Assembly (NCBI GenBank): GCA_000708835.1
Contig: DF237425.1
Coordinates: forward strand, 4,322-68,321
Length of the DNA: 64,000 nucleotides
Direction of reading: 5' to 3'
DNA from: Klebsormidium nitens
Lineage: Eukaryota; Streptophyta; Klebsormidiophyceae; Klebsormidiales; Klebsormidiaceae
The notes beneath the pieces were generated by a model, which did no database searches, was not told the origin of the DNA, and saw only the letters and a list, made by a program, of their open reading frames with translations. Positions within the stretch are counted from its first letter, which is position 1; each line of letters starts with the position of its first letter. The position numbers and the translations under genes were made by a program. This document shows positions 19,895 to 32,588 of the stretch, in pieces.

Positions 19895-22800
19895 ATGGCT
19901 TCCAGTCACAGCGCAATCGCAGCGTCTCTTTCGCCTCTGACGGAGAACCTTCTTAGCTCTCGCAATGCCCTGTGTCAACAAGTGCACGAGAAGATCAATT
20001 CCCGCCGAACTCAGCACCGCCAACTCGACCGGCCCCCCCTCACAATTAAGCCTAGGGGGAGCGTTGGGGCGCCACCGCCAGCTGTTAAGAAAAGCCTGCC
20101 GCCGCAGGAACGTTCCAGCTCGGCGGAGCTGACAGCTGTCAGACCTTTGGACGATATTGCAACGTCAGCAGACTGTTTCTGTAGCGACGCCCCCAATGCC
20201 CTCAGGCAAACTCCAGAGATGCGGGCAGCGTTTGTGAAGAGAGCTATCGACGAGGCATGTGTTCCCTCGGAAGACTTGGCGGGGAAAGCTCCGGAAGTGA
20301 GGGGTATGACTTTAATGGTGGCGTGGATTACGCGGCCATCATGCAGCGGATGTATACGACGGGGTTTCAGGCGACGCACTTTGGGCAGGCGGTGCGGGAG
20401 CTAAATCGTATGGTGAGCGGCTTATAGTTTATGGGTGCTTGTGTAAGGAATGAGTTGGGTAATCCGCCTGCTTAGATTCAGAGCCAGAAGTCCTTAAGGC
20501 AGCTCCAATACGAAGATGTAGGAGTAATAATTCCCTAAGCGTGACCTGTGATGAGTGCGCCAAGTCCTGATCATCAACCTAGCGCTGGGTGTATGAGTTT
20601 GTAGAGTGGGTTCTGTGTCCGGTTGTGAGTCAGTTTGCATGAGCTTCCATGATCCCACGCTTTGACACCCTCAGGAAAGAGAGGAGGAATGAAAGACGAC
20701 CGACTCAATCATGGAGCCCGGTTCAAAGAGACTTCCCCAGCTCGAAACTGTGTTACAATTGCTCCTATGGATCGCAGCTGATCTCTAAATCTGTGTCAAA
20801 AACGTTCATCAGTGGTAACATTTGCGGGTGGTCTGGTCGCGATCCTCGCAGCCAACGTAAAGTCCAAAAGATGATAAGAAAAGACACGCACGTCCACCCA
20901 ACCTGTCATGTTTTGCTCGCAGCTGGACTGGCGCCTTTCAGACGAGCCGCTTACGTCAGCGACGCCTCCCCAGTGGCGAGACCAGCGCTTCCGCGAGTCA
21001 GTGAAGGCCAAGATCTTCTTGGGGTTTACGTCCAACATGACGTCATCTGGCAACCGGGAGATCATTCGTTACTTGGCACAGCATAAGCAGGTGAAAACAC
21101 GCCCTCTCCTTCTACATTGTCCGAATCTATTCTTCCAGTGAAAGTGGAGCTAGGTCTGGTTTTGTCTCCTTTCCGGCAGAGTCATTACTCTCAACCCTTG
21201 CCAATTTCACATCCGCGCCAACGTTTTGCAGACTCTTGACTACTCTCATTTTGCCTTTAGTTCAGACACAAAGGGGATTCTTTCCGCAAAAGAGTGTCTG
21301 GGCACTCTTTGCTCTTGCACGACCACACTAGTTTGATAACCCAGCTACGGAATCAATCCTCAGTTGGAACGGACATCTGTGCAAGAGTCTCAAGCAGCTA
21401 GCGTCCTTTCGTTGGCAGAACACCGCCCTTCAAACGGCTGAAGCGCGGCCGTCTCAGATGCCGCATCCTCGCCGCAGGTCGACGTCATGGTGTCGTCAGC
21501 GGGCGGCATCGAGGAAGACTTCATCAAGTGCCTGGCGCCGACGTACGTGGGCAGCTTCGAACTAGAGGGGCGGGCGCTGCGCGCGCGGGGGCTCAACCGG
21601 ACGGGCAACCTGCTGACGCCCAACGACAACTACGTCAAGTTCCACGACTTCGCGTTTCCGGTGCTCAAGCAGATGCTCAAGGAGCAAGAAGAGGAGGTGA
21701 CTGGAAACTCCTCAATCTGCCTTTCAATAATATACATTGAATCTGTACGATAATGCCAAATCTAACGAAGTTGGAGAACTCAGGTAGATACCAGAAGTTC
21801 TACTTCGCGGTGCTCAAGCAGATTCTTAAGCAGGAACCCAAGAAAAATAGGTGAAAGCGAACCGGGACAGCCCAGATAATTCGTGCTTTGATTTGGCGCA
21901 TGAATTTCATACATGATTTCGGCATAGCTTCGCTCCTTTCGCTCTCCTTGTCCCTTTGGCGTTCAAGTCAAGACCATGTCTTCTCTGCGTGTTCCTCTCA
22001 CGAACCACCGAAACAACTCAAATCCCACTTCCGTTCACTATCTGAAGCGTTCTACCAATGTCGCCCAACTTTCGATGCCCCGACACTCTTGTTGAATGCA
22101 AAGGAGCTTGGCTCCTGACGGTTCGGACGTCAAAAGCTTCGGACGTCTCCTCGCGGGCGTGAACTGGACGCCCTCCAAGATGATTCACCGCTTCGGGAGG
22201 GAGATCAACCATCCGGACTCCATCTACTACTGGTGCTACAAGGTACGCGAGAGTCTTATCAGGCTCTTTTTAGCAAGGCCTTCAGAATCAGCTGGTAATT
22301 GTTTGCTGGCAATTAGTGAGATGGACATTCAATGACACGCTGATTTGACTCACAATCGCAACTGGCCTCTCAGATTAGAATGCGACTGTGTGTATTTTCT
22401 TGGTTATGCTTGTTCTCATAAGAAAATGTACGACGTCTAGCTCCCCATTCCAACCGAGAAAGACTGTCTTAGGACTGTCCGACACTCCCTGATAGGTACT
22501 TGGCGATTCAGAACCTTTCGTATGGCTCGTTCTTCTCCGTGCTTAGAGGGGCGATCGCCCACGTTATCTCCTCCAACGCATTTAAGCTTTTAGCTTGTCT
22601 TATCGACCGTGCTGAGAGTGTTCTTCGCCCAAGTCTCCATTTTTTGTGCTTTTTCAGTCAATAATGGCTCCCGAGGCCAACATGATGTGGCTGAACTGGT
22701 TGGATTTGATGCTCACCGTCTCCTCTTCCTTTCAGAACGATATCCGCGTCTACTGTCCCTCGATCACCGACGGCAGCTTCGGCGAGATCCTGTACTTCCT

Positions 22801-24436
22801 GCATCACCACCAGAGCGAGATCAGAGGCCCACAGCTAAAGCTCGACTTATCCGAGGGTGAGTACTAGCAGCCTTGCCATCATGCGAGACAATACGTGCCC
22901 GCCACGTGGCCCTCTGGCAACACAATCCTTAAATCTCAACCGAGGCCTCGCAAGCGACCAATTGGTTGAGGCTCCGCTTTTCCGGTTGCTTCACTAGAAA
23001 GGCAACAGCGCTCAGAGACCGCCACGTGTCACCCGAGACAGCACGTTTCTCTGCTCTGATGAGAGGTTACGCGCGCATGAAGGCCCTGAGCGGCTCTTTC
23101 AGTTAAGGCTGTCTGTTTTTAGATTCTCTGTGCACGAGAGTTTCTCGACTTGCTTGATGACGGGAGCTCGTCCTCATCCAGTCGGAACTACACAAAGTCC
23201 CCTTTCAGGACACTACCTGTAACCTCACACCCGAAAACATGGCGGTACGACCATTTTGACGTGATGAATCTTTCAGTCAGGCACGGCTCTTCATGTCAAA
23301 ATTTCCTTCATCAGCCCGCCCGCTGGGCAGACATTTTTTCCCTCTCTCGATAACATTCCAGTAGATACTTCGTACATACAATCGCACGGGACGAAGCAGC
23401 CCTCGAACGTTTTCCTGCTCTCCTTTTGCAGACATCGTTGCGATGTCCAACGAGACCGTCATGAGCCCACCCCAAAAACGCGGTATTGTCATTCTGGGCG
23501 GCGGACTGGCGAAGCATCACATCTGCAACGCGAATCTCTTGGCCGGGGGGGCTGATTTTGCGGTTCTCGTAAACACCGCGAACGAGTTCGACGGCTGCGA
23601 TTCGGGGGCGCGCACCGATGAGGCCAAGTCGTGGGGCAAGATCAAGGACACCGCGCAGGCAGTAAAGGTCAGTATGGGCGACTATTGTACTTATAAGGGT
23701 TTCCATTCAAGCAAGCTCGCAGATTCTGCATCACCACGTGTCCGTTCAGGTGTATCCTAGAAACTTCTCACCTTTCGAAAACACAGAGCGACCTGATAGC
23801 GAGCGCAGCTTTGATGGGAAGGCATGTGGCGCTCAAAACAGTTGGTGCATAAGGTGCTCGACTGAGACCCAAACATTTACAAGATTCTCTGCACTTGTGA
23901 AACGACAACCTGTAAAGGAATATCTGAGGCGAGTGTCTCGTTACATATTGCAAGCTGCGGAGACACAGGGAGCAGGAGTTGACTGCCTGTCGCCGCGTTC
24001 AATGCAAGTGCACTGCATTTTTGAGCGCCCACAAGGGGATTGTCTGGAGACTTCTGCTGCACAAGGGCACATTGTCTGACTTGTCTCACGAAATTCACAC
24101 CAATACAAGTGCACTGAAACAAGTGTCTCTCTGACAGCATCATCTGATCTGATGACCCCACGTTAACCCTTTCTATCTGCTTGCTAGGCGACTCATAACG
24201 GGGCCCCGTACAGCCTCAGTATCTTGATAGGAACCCCATACCAGCATCTTAATATGCCGAATTGCAGGGACCGTAAGGTTAAGATTTTGTCATTCTATCG
24301 CGCTGATGCAACGCGGTTCTACGTCCAGGTTTACGCGGACGCTACTCTCGTGTTCCCGCTTCTTGTGGCGGAGACATTTGCCCCCCGGGTAGTAGCGGCG
24401 GCCCGGGGGATCCCTTCCGAGCGCTGCCAGTGTTAA
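19895..24436 (+). CDS. DHS: Deoxyhypusine synthase (frame break in exon 1)
   Basis: DHS uses NAD and spermidine to convert one lysine of eIF5A to deoxyhypusine, the first step of hypusination in the cytosol. Exons: 19895-20412, 20923-21090, 21478-21696, about 22104-22242, 22736-22856, 23432-23667 and 24329-24436. Conserved blocks include YDFNGGVDY and [10 protein letters not shown] (exon 1), [12 protein letters not shown] (exon 2), [20 protein letters not shown] and [13 protein letters not shown] (exon 3), NWTPSKMI and [11 protein letters not shown] (exon 4), [29 protein letters not shown] and WGKIK with the catalytic-type lysine (exon 6), and [17 protein letters not shown] (exon 7). Exon 1 has a one-base break at 20301-20304: the frame must shift between PEVRG and YDFN. 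Exon 3 ends in phase 0, but every usable AG before exon 4 needs phase 2, so that junction is unresolved. The ~130-residue N-terminal extension is longer than in the human or plant enzyme. Confidence 0.9.
21781..21855 (+). pseudogene. Ghost copy of DHS exon 3 3' edge
   Basis: TTCTACTTCGCGGTGCTCAA and the following AGCAGATTCTTAAGCAGGA match the end of exon 3 ([20 protein letters not shown], ending 21696), about 145 bases downstream, followed by a TAG and a GTGAAAG donor-like site. The order and polarity match the 3' ghosts of the FAD gene. Confidence 0.85.
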
Positions 24437-24552
24437 TCGGCAGCAGTGCCTGCATGAGAAGTCGAAGGCCCGGGGGATCCCCTCGAGCGCTACCATTGCC
24501 CCATAAGAGCAGCGGCCCGGGGAATCCCTTCCCAGCACTGCCAGTGCCAGGT
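24402..24552 (+). repeat. Three degenerate copies of the DHS 3' coding end
   Basis: The end of the last exon, GGCCCGGGGGATCCCTTCCG and AGCGCTGCCAGTG, recurs at about 24466-24497 and 24511-24552 as GGCCCGGGGGATCCCCTCG and GGCCCGGGGAATCCCTTCC. Units are about 50-60 bases. The first copy encodes the terminal residues [11 protein letters not shown] and the stop; the others are downstream of the stop. This is another 3'-edge tandem duplication. Confidence 0.8.
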
Positions 24553-25969
24553 GGCAATGTTGATTACGTGAGGATCTGAAAGCCCCTGGAGCAATCAAGT
24601 CAGCGCTACCTGCACGAAACGATCTTGTTGGGTGTCCGGGCGAGACATGTTAGGAGGAAAGAGAAACGAAGCAAAATGTATTTAGCTGTGAAGATGGACG
24701 CTAGAGAATTGTTTTTGGACAGCCAGGAAACGATTTTCATGGAACAAGCGAGCTCTGTAGGCAAAGTTTTATTTGAGAACGATAATGATGTTCAAGGAAC
24801 AACGAGCTCTGTAGGCAAGGTTGATTGAGAACTCTTTGCAAGGCGTTACCGATTCGCATGTAAAAAGTAGGATCGAAGCGTACAGATTCTCAGATCCCGG
24901 TACATTAGAAAGTATAAAAGGACATCGTGCAGTACATTGGCTAGAATGTGGTAGACTCCCTTGCTACAGTCGGTTCAAAGTTGAAACAATAAGTATGGGG
25001 AGAACACTGAGATTAGATGAGCTATCCGAGTCTTATTTCTCGGAATCGAGCGCAAATTTCTCTCAGCTAGTAGCGCAGTGGAATTCCAATGGTTGAGAGG
25101 ATTGAAGTTTTTTCACAGCAGGATACAACATGTACACGTTTTCAGGAAAGATTGAGGCCGTCATCCGTTCTGAACCGGCCAAAAAGCGATGCAGATTGAT
25201 CACGACAAAACGCGCATGGCCGCGCACCTCTATAATCCTATAAGTAGGAGTAAAGGAGGAGTAAGTGGAAGCAGGCTTCCTGCATCGGCCGCGCAGTGAC
25301 TGTATGCCCTTCTGCCAGCCATCGTCCAAGGGCTGAGCTCGAAAACATCAAGCAGTGCATAAGTATACAATGATTAATCCTGATTGAGTGAACCGCATAA
25401 GCACAGATGGGTTGCTTTCCAAGGTAATCGGATGGCCTGAACCTTGACGATTGTACTCGCATGCACGTGGACAAGGCACGTATAGCGATCGCGATGCAAA
25501 AATGACGGCTCATGATCATCTCAACAAGAATCGTGCTTCTGTGCAGATGGTCTGGAAAACGTTGAGATCGTGATTATGCGAATGATACTTGCCCAATATT
25601 ATACTCGCTCTCCACTTCAAACAGGCCGAGACGCAATAGGGCTTTTACATCTCACACATTTCCGACGTCCCATGGATCTTCGCACTGATGGTTTTGCAAA
25701 GGGCTGTGACGTTGATCGAGTGTACTAGTCAGGGTCGATTCAACAGCCACTCTGGTGAATAAGCTGGCAGGAACCGGAATTGCCTCACGATTATCTCCTG
25801 ACAGGATCTGACAGCTTCTTCAAAAAATGCACTCAGTCCTATCGATTGCAGACCTATCGATCCTTTCACCTACAGCTCACGTGGCCAAATGTGTCCGAGT
25901 TCCTGATCGACGTTCGAAAGCTGAACACCTATACTGCGCACATTAATCCAAAGGCTAACTTTCATCTTC
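24553..25969. other. Convergent intergenic region between DHS and SET gene 2
   Basis: No gene is recognised. Base composition is more A/T-rich than the flanking exons. A short direct repeat (GAGCTCTGTAGGCAA) occurs at about 24749-24763 and 24808-24822, 59 bases apart. Two small open frames (24625-24828 and 24821-25096) surround it but match nothing I know. Both 3' untranslated regions should lie in this interval. Confidence 0.5.
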
Positions 25970-28194
25970 CTAAAGCTTGTCCTCTTCCCCCGCGGCCGCG
26001 CCGCGTTCTATAAGGCGTTGGACGTACGGCATGAAGTGGCCCTCATAGCGTTTCCGGACGTCCGGCCGCTGATAATCGCTGCCCAACAGCTTGCCGCGGC
26101 AGTTTTTGGAGCCACAGAGGCAGGATTCCCAGCCCGAGATCTGATACCTGCAAAAGGAAAGAAAGGTGACGGCTTTTGAAAAGCCGCAGGTTGTGCTTGT
26201 TGTGTGAGGCGCTTGATCCTCGATAGAAGACGGCCTTAATGTTATGTCGCGGCGCCCTTGAGGCTGCAGTACCCAGCTTCGAGCTCAATCAAGATCAGTT
26301 GCAATCTCGTTTGCGGTTCGGAAATCTCGGTTGCAGCAAACATTCACTTCATTATCCCAACGCCTCCTCATCGTGGGTTTCGTTGATTCACAAGCTTGAA
26401 CACGTCCCGACCAGAAAAAGAGTCGGCCTTGCAAATGCATTGCTTGCTATGCAAACGAAAAGCTTCCCCAATGAAAGGTACCCGTTAACGCGTGATTCTA
26501 CAGTAGGTGCCCGAATCTACCAGGCTGCTCAATTGGGTCTGTTCAAGCACCTTTGCAACAAGCAGACCGAAAAGTAGATCTCCGGTGACCCCCCAATTCT
26601 CACCTGAAGTCGGTCGTCTCGGAGGTGGCGTAGTCGAATGTAATCTCCTCTCCGGCCTTCATGGCGCGGCGCGCGAGCATGCGAGCGGGGTCCTCCGTAA
26701 GAAACCTGGGAAGTAGAATAGCAGGGGCGCGTTTGGGTTTCTGGCAGACGGTATGCGCCCTTGTCCATGCGGAAACCAAGCATAGTGCAGCTTGGTCCCT
26801 CGAAAGCTAACGCGTTTGTAATCCTCGAAGCGCTTGGCCGCCGTGTTCTATAAAGTGGCCAGGATGATAACTGCTTTAGGTTGGAATGCTTTAAGGTGCA
26901 TAGGATCGTGTTAGAAGGTCGCACTTTGACAAACTCCGATCGTCAAGCAGGCGTCCACTGATATGTGGCGTACGCTGCAGCGAAACGTATGCTCCGAAGC
27001 CATTCTGACTGAGCTGGGCTTCGAACACCTGTCATCCGTTTCACGAGCAGCAGACTCTAGCACATGACAACTTCAAGGCGGACTGGCTCTACTCCACATA
27101 GCTGGGCCCACCGTAAAGTTCTGACTGGACCCAAAAAAAGAGAGACGAAACAAAAGGGACGAAGCAAGTCGAGTATTATGCCACGTCTAGGCACTTACCA
27201 GCAATTCGGATCACAGCTGTGGTTCATGTAATTCGAAGCGTCGCTGCGCACGATCTCCAAGCTCCCCACTCCCGCAAACGTCTCCTCTTCGATCTGGTAC
27301 GCATAGTGCATGAACTCGCGCTGGCGTTCCGAGGGCCAGGACTTGATCTCTGGAAGGGTATGCAGGTACTTGTCCGCACTGCATCGTAGAAGGGGAGCTT
27401 TGATCAGCAGTCACCAAGCCAGCTTTCCGGGAAAGTGTATAGATTGGGGCCAAGTACATCTCGAGGTTGTTGTGCTAATTGATTTCGCTGGCGCTCCAAA
27501 GGCCAGACCCGGATCTCCGCAGACGAATGCACCTTACATGTTGCACTGCATCGTAGGAAGGAGAGCCTTCAGTCCTTCCAAGCGAGCTACTCTTACTGGA
27601 AGGGGAGCTTTCAACCTTTCCCTTTCTCTTCATGCTTTTAGGAAGGGGAGTATAAACAGCCTCCTTTGAACAAGCCTTCGAGGAATGAAGTGCGCTGAAC
27701 TTGGGGACAATCCAATGATTCTGTGAGCTGCTGATCCAATAGGAGCAGAAGGACCCCAAAACACGCAGCTTGTTTGAGAAAGGTTGTATCAATTTTCCTG
27801 CACGCCCGGTTGCGGTTTCTTGGCCCATCTCTTGGCCCATCATTTTTAATTCAAGCGATGTGGATATAGAGCATCTAGGTCGGCTTCAACAAACTGGAGA
27901 ATCTACCTAGATCACGCTCTAATTCCTTATCTCCTGCCAGAGACGGTCCTTAACCCACAGGCGGGAGCAGCAAATGCCTACAGAATCAGCCGCCGTCCAA
28001 TCTCAGCTTAGAAACCACACGAAGCCCAGAAGGGGGTCTCACTTGTACGTGTCATCGCTCCATATCACCTCCCCTTCCTTGATCCCTGCCGTTGCGAAAA
28101 GACCCATCCCGCCAAGACGGCTATCTCGGAGCTCAACGTGCTGGTGCAGGGAGAAGTATTTGGGGTCCCGTTCTGGGCCGGTTACAGCAACCAC
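25970..28194 (-). CDS. SET-domain protein 2 (putative lysine methyltransferase), 5' end incomplete
   Basis: Minus-strand exons 28194-28043, 27378-27199, 26705-26604 and 26147-25970 join in phase to 203 residues plus stop. The SET domain runs from HVELRDSRLGGMGLFATAGI through NHSCDPNCWFLTED and GEEITFDYATSET (catalytic-type tyrosine in FDY) to a post-SET-like cluster, CLCGSKNCRGKLLGSDYQ, then RPDVRKRYEGHFMPYV. The canonical NHSCDPN is intact, unlike SET protein 1. No methionine is found in the first exon, which is read from a CTCAG acceptor at 28194; the frame stays open to about 28254. The true start therefore lies further upstream and was not found. Histone methylation is likely for the fold, but the target is not deducible. 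The shared tail (SDY..PDVR..) points to one family with SET protein 1. Confidence 0.85.
27489..27566 (-). pseudogene. Ghost copy of SET gene 2 exon (27378-27199) 5' edge
   Basis: GCGCTCCAAAGGCCAGACCC and the downstream GCACTGCATCGTAGGAAGG match, in order, the exon part around LPEIKSWPSERQRE and the acceptor GCACTGCATCGTAGAAGG at 27376-27394. The offset is about 160 bases. On the minus strand it is upstream of the exon and holds acceptor plus 5' part. A further echo of the GAAGGGGAG acceptor flank appears near 27600 and 27640. Confidence 0.8.
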
Positions 28195-28259
28195 CTGAGC
28201 ATGACAAAAGATTCCAGAAATGTGCAGGGCGTTTTGTGGGGCAGTGTTGAGAGCTCTCT

Positions 28260-31200
28260 AAAGGTTACTCGAGAACTTGGAGGTTTTGGGCTTTCTTTTG
28301 GGGTCTGAATTCAGGGTTTCCAGCAGACCCCAACGAAGAGGAGGGACTGTGGGTTCTAGCTTTGTGGGTGGAGCTGTGAAGCTAATTTGAATGAGTCGAA
28401 GTGGTATAGATGGCTGTTCAAGCTAGATACTGCTTGAGAAGTGGAGAAGTCTAAGCAATCTGTCCTTTGAGCATCTCAGAGAACTCCTATGGTGGATTGA
28501 GTTGAGGGGCCCTACGTCTCGAGGTGCTTCCAAGCATAAAAATGTTGAGCACCTTATCGGGGCCTGCTTTTCATGAGCTAGAGAACTAGATGGCTCGCTG
28601 GTTCTTCAGGCGCTTGCTGGGTGTGTGGAACAATTGAAAAGAAGGGGCAAGGATTTAGGGGTCCTTTCGATCACAGTCTGACATGTACAGGTTTACTATT
28701 GAAAGTAAAAGCAGGGTCTGTCGGTGGAGGAAGAAGTTTCTGGTCTACGTGTTTCTATGTTTCCGCAGCCAGCATAGGACAGAATGTCCTTGGGGTTGAA
28801 AGAGGTCGAGAGCTCGAGAAGTAAAGGACTGATTTCTATAATCACAAAGGAGCTGCTTATAAAAGTCTTGACAGCTTTGAGCTGAGCTGAGTAAGCCCAA
28901 AGGTTCATTGTTGCCAAACTAAAGAGGCAGCTCAGCATCCCGGACTTCTGTTTCTGATACATCAGAAGAAGTATACAACGTCACATGCTGCCATATTTGG
29001 TACCTCACCGTATTGCTCTCAGGTAGCTTTCAAGGGGTATGCAAGCAACGTCTCCAACTCTCACTCGTTTCCAGGCTCACACATACATATTTAGAATAGC
29101 TGGGCGAAAGGTACATTAGCTGATTATGCCAAAGACTAGCTACGTAAGAAAAAAGAAAAGCCTCTAGGAGTCAACGCAAGAGGATGAAAAGGCTCACCAT
29201 TTTGAGTATCTGTGATGGCGCCCTAGGCTATTAAGTGCCTGCGAGCTCCAAGACCTTTCAAGGTCAGTGGGATGCCCGCCTCGTAATTGTTCAAGTCGCT
29301 TTCTGTGGCCAACAATGAACGTGTCAAAGCACTTGTAGCCCACTTGTAGGCGATTCAAAGGCCTTTGGAAAGTAAGGCCTGGCGTTCGACACTACTGGTT
29401 GAGATTCAGCTGGAGTGTTGCGAGCAGCTGTGCCAACCAAAAGCCTTGACACAGCTGCAAGCTCATTTCTCTCTTTGATTCTTCAGCGACTTTCAGACGC
29501 TGATCATTCTTTTTCAACCTATTCAGGCTCGTCGACAGTGGAGGGCCCCAGCTGCTAGCTAGGACAGCAGCTGTCAGCAGCTGGCGGGGTCTGTAAAGTT
29601 CATACTACCACTGCCAGCTACGGTACTTGTGAACCAAGACTTTAACGTCTCAACTGCAGCTCATCATTGACACAAGGCAAACTTTAAGTTTCTGCAAATA
29701 TACCGTCTCCAGCACACTCAGTCTCTGCATTCCGCGTACATGCGAAGAAGTTGTACTCACCGGTCGGTACCTGCCAACCATGTACCGTGTCGTCAGCAAA
29801 TTGGTGGCAGAGCATCATCAATTAGTTTTCCAACTTTTGGGGCGCAGGAGTCGGGAGGTGCATTATGCAATTTTGATGCGATGGTCGATTGCTTTGTCAA
29901 GGGCCTGCAAGCTATTTCTTGCACGAAGTTTCTTGTGACAGGCTATAGCCTTCGAAGTGCACGGGCTTGAGGAGACGTGTCCACAGTACGCGGTAGCTAG
30001 GTGCTTAATCACATAGCTAGCTGGGAATCGAGCCTTTCCTGACTCATGTAACCTGCTGAATCTTGAGTCCTGTCGACGTCTCCCGACTCCGATCCTGAGC
30101 GCTGACTGACACAACCATGGTTTAGAATTAATATTACGAAACTACTGTGATTCTGCGCGCGACTGTCGGAAGGAATGGACTTCTCTATTGTTGCTTGCAG
30201 AAGCTGGGAGAGCTCATGATCACCACAACGCCATCATTATTGCGCTCCAATGTTTCAAATTCCGGTCTAACCGGCGGACGATTCATCATCTCAACTTTCA
30301 ACTAGGATGAAAGGCAACAGGGATTCAGAGATCAAGAATGTCTTCGACCAATATCTCAGTATCGCCGGTGAAGACAACTGAGCGTCGAACCAGCTGCAAT
30401 CTCACGAGAATGAGCTGAAGCCTGAAACCGCGCCTGGTGACAACGACGGCCGTAAGACTTAGACAGCTGTCGTGTCCAGGATCCGCAATTCTAGGTAAGA
30501 GAGCGACTTCGCAGGTGGCATGTTGCATTGATGACTGGACACCTGGCATGTGGGCGCAGTCCCCAGCAATCCAAAATCACTCTTTGCATTGCAAGCAGCG
30601 CGGTCAATTACGTGAAGTGCTCTTGCGATCAGCACATCAAGGTAGACTGCATGCCCAACATACTGACCAACAAAAGCTGGCTGCTGCGCCTGGATCAGTG
30701 TTTCTAGTAGGCAGCCATTCTGCACGGCCCCTTTATTTTCAGTGACCGTATCGCAGCTGGGGAGGACAAGCGCCCGCCTTTGCCAAAGCCGTCAAATAAG
30801 GCAAGCTTTTGACTGGTTTCGTGCCCTCTGAGTCGATCTCAGGGCAAGCTTCTCCTGCGGGGAAGAGTTGTTCAGAGCTTACACAATCATGTGCAAGAGT
30901 ATTTCTTTCGGCTTGCTGCCACACTTTTACCGTACTCTCATGATAGATATAGCAGCCCGTCGAAATAGTACTCTTATGCGGACATGTAGCATCAAGTATT
31001 TCACACTTCTCAAGTTACACTTTGGTCAAGGCTCTGGCAAGAGAAAGGTAATGCACACGCCAGACGTCAACGTCCCTCGATACAAGACCCTTCACCTCGC
31101 CAGATATTCGACCCACCGCAGTGTTCCTTCGACCCCAGCAGCCTCCCCCCAGCAGCCTCCCCCAAATTTCTGACCGGGCCAGCAGTTCTCAGTCCTTCGA

Positions 31201-32580
31201 CACAGGCAGTCTCCCACCAGCAAACATAATGGCCCCCACTGTCTTGATTTCAAAGCGCTGCTCTCAGGCCTAAAGTTTCTCAAGTTCCTTGACGCCTCGC
31301 CGCCGGCACGCGCTCTCACCTCCCTCTTCCCGCTCCTATTCGAAGTATCCCCCCACTCCGAAGTTGACTGTCCAATCATCCTTGAATGAGTCGCCGCGGC
31401 AGCGGGCCGTACTTCGTACATCAGGAGAGACATCGTGGTTGCATACTTCGCAACCTGGCAGTCAAATCGAATGGGTAAGATAGTAGTACAAGCTAGAGCC
31501 TCCCATTGACGTAACCCACTACGGGCGCGCGTGCACTGGGAAATCCTCAAGTCATGACAGTCCACAAAACTTGGCAAGGCCCGTTCCGGCGCCGCCTCAC
31601 GCTTGAGTGAGAGGCACAACCATGGCTTTCCGGCGAGATAGGTGATTCGACAGTGCATCGACGGTCATACACTTAAGGTCATCACAAACTCCCCCCCCCG
31701 ACGAACTGGCGCCTAGTTGGCACCACCCATGCCCGTTCCAAACTGTTGTAATGTTATCCGCCCAAGAGTTGCCAGATTGACACCATCGAAACACCTGATT
31801 GGACCTGAGGCATATTTGACGACCAGAAGGCACGTGACAAGTGGGCGTCACGGAGTCTTCTAAGGCATACTTGGTGCCTTCGTGGTGTCAAAATGTTGTA
31901 ATGTTTGTTGCCTACTTGCTGCAAACCTTTTTGGCGCCTTCCATGCGTCAATTTGTCGGGGGGGTCATTTTGTAATGGTTTGTTGAGCCACGAAAGAGTG
32001 TGTCGACCGGACGTGGAGGCAAGCATGAGCAAGCCCAGGAAGCGTTGGCCGCCTACTAAGCGATTCTATCATTCAGGACATCATTCGGGCGCCGCATATG
32101 TAAACTCCCTAGCACGAGCTGGTACACACCGTCCTGCCAGGCACGATGCATGCAGCTGGTGCAATGCGCATCAGCCTATCATTGTTAAGCTGAAATCAGA
32201 TTTGCAGCTTGCATATGCGTTAAGCAAAGAATCAAATTCGTCTCTGCATGGGCCGCGGCTGGACTCCAATGAGAGCTTTGCGAGGGCGGCCGCCCTGGCA
32301 CTGGCCTGGGGGACTGGCCATCTGCATGGCCGATCTATGACACATGCATGGGCTTAGGACTCGGTTGCATCTGCATATCTACCAAAAAGTCGCAACACAG
32401 CCCGCGACCACATCGGACCACGTCCGGCCACCATGCTCAGCTTGATAGAATCAATATATGAATGGCAGTGGATAACGTACCGTACCAGGATGGAACAGGC
32501 GCATGATAATATGGTGGCGTATACTAGGACGATCCCATCAACTTGCGGACTTCTCAACTCGGAACTGAAATGATCATTAG
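28260..32580. other. Long region without a recognised gene
   Basis: About 4.3 kb lies between SET gene 2 and the tandem repeat at 32.6 kb. The missing 5' exon(s) of SET gene 2 should be in its left part, but I could not pin them down. The longest frame (31092-31658, minus, 188 codons) has no motif and no supporting splice context. At 31680-31980 short blocks such as TGTTGTAATGTT and GGCGCCT recur imperfectly. Otherwise nothing stands out. Confidence 0.5.
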
Positions 32581-32588
32581 ATAGGCGA

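Noticed and set aside
31092-31658. 188-codon minus-strand frame in the gene-free region
   Set aside because: Composition and residue order look random; no domain, neighbour or splice context supports it.
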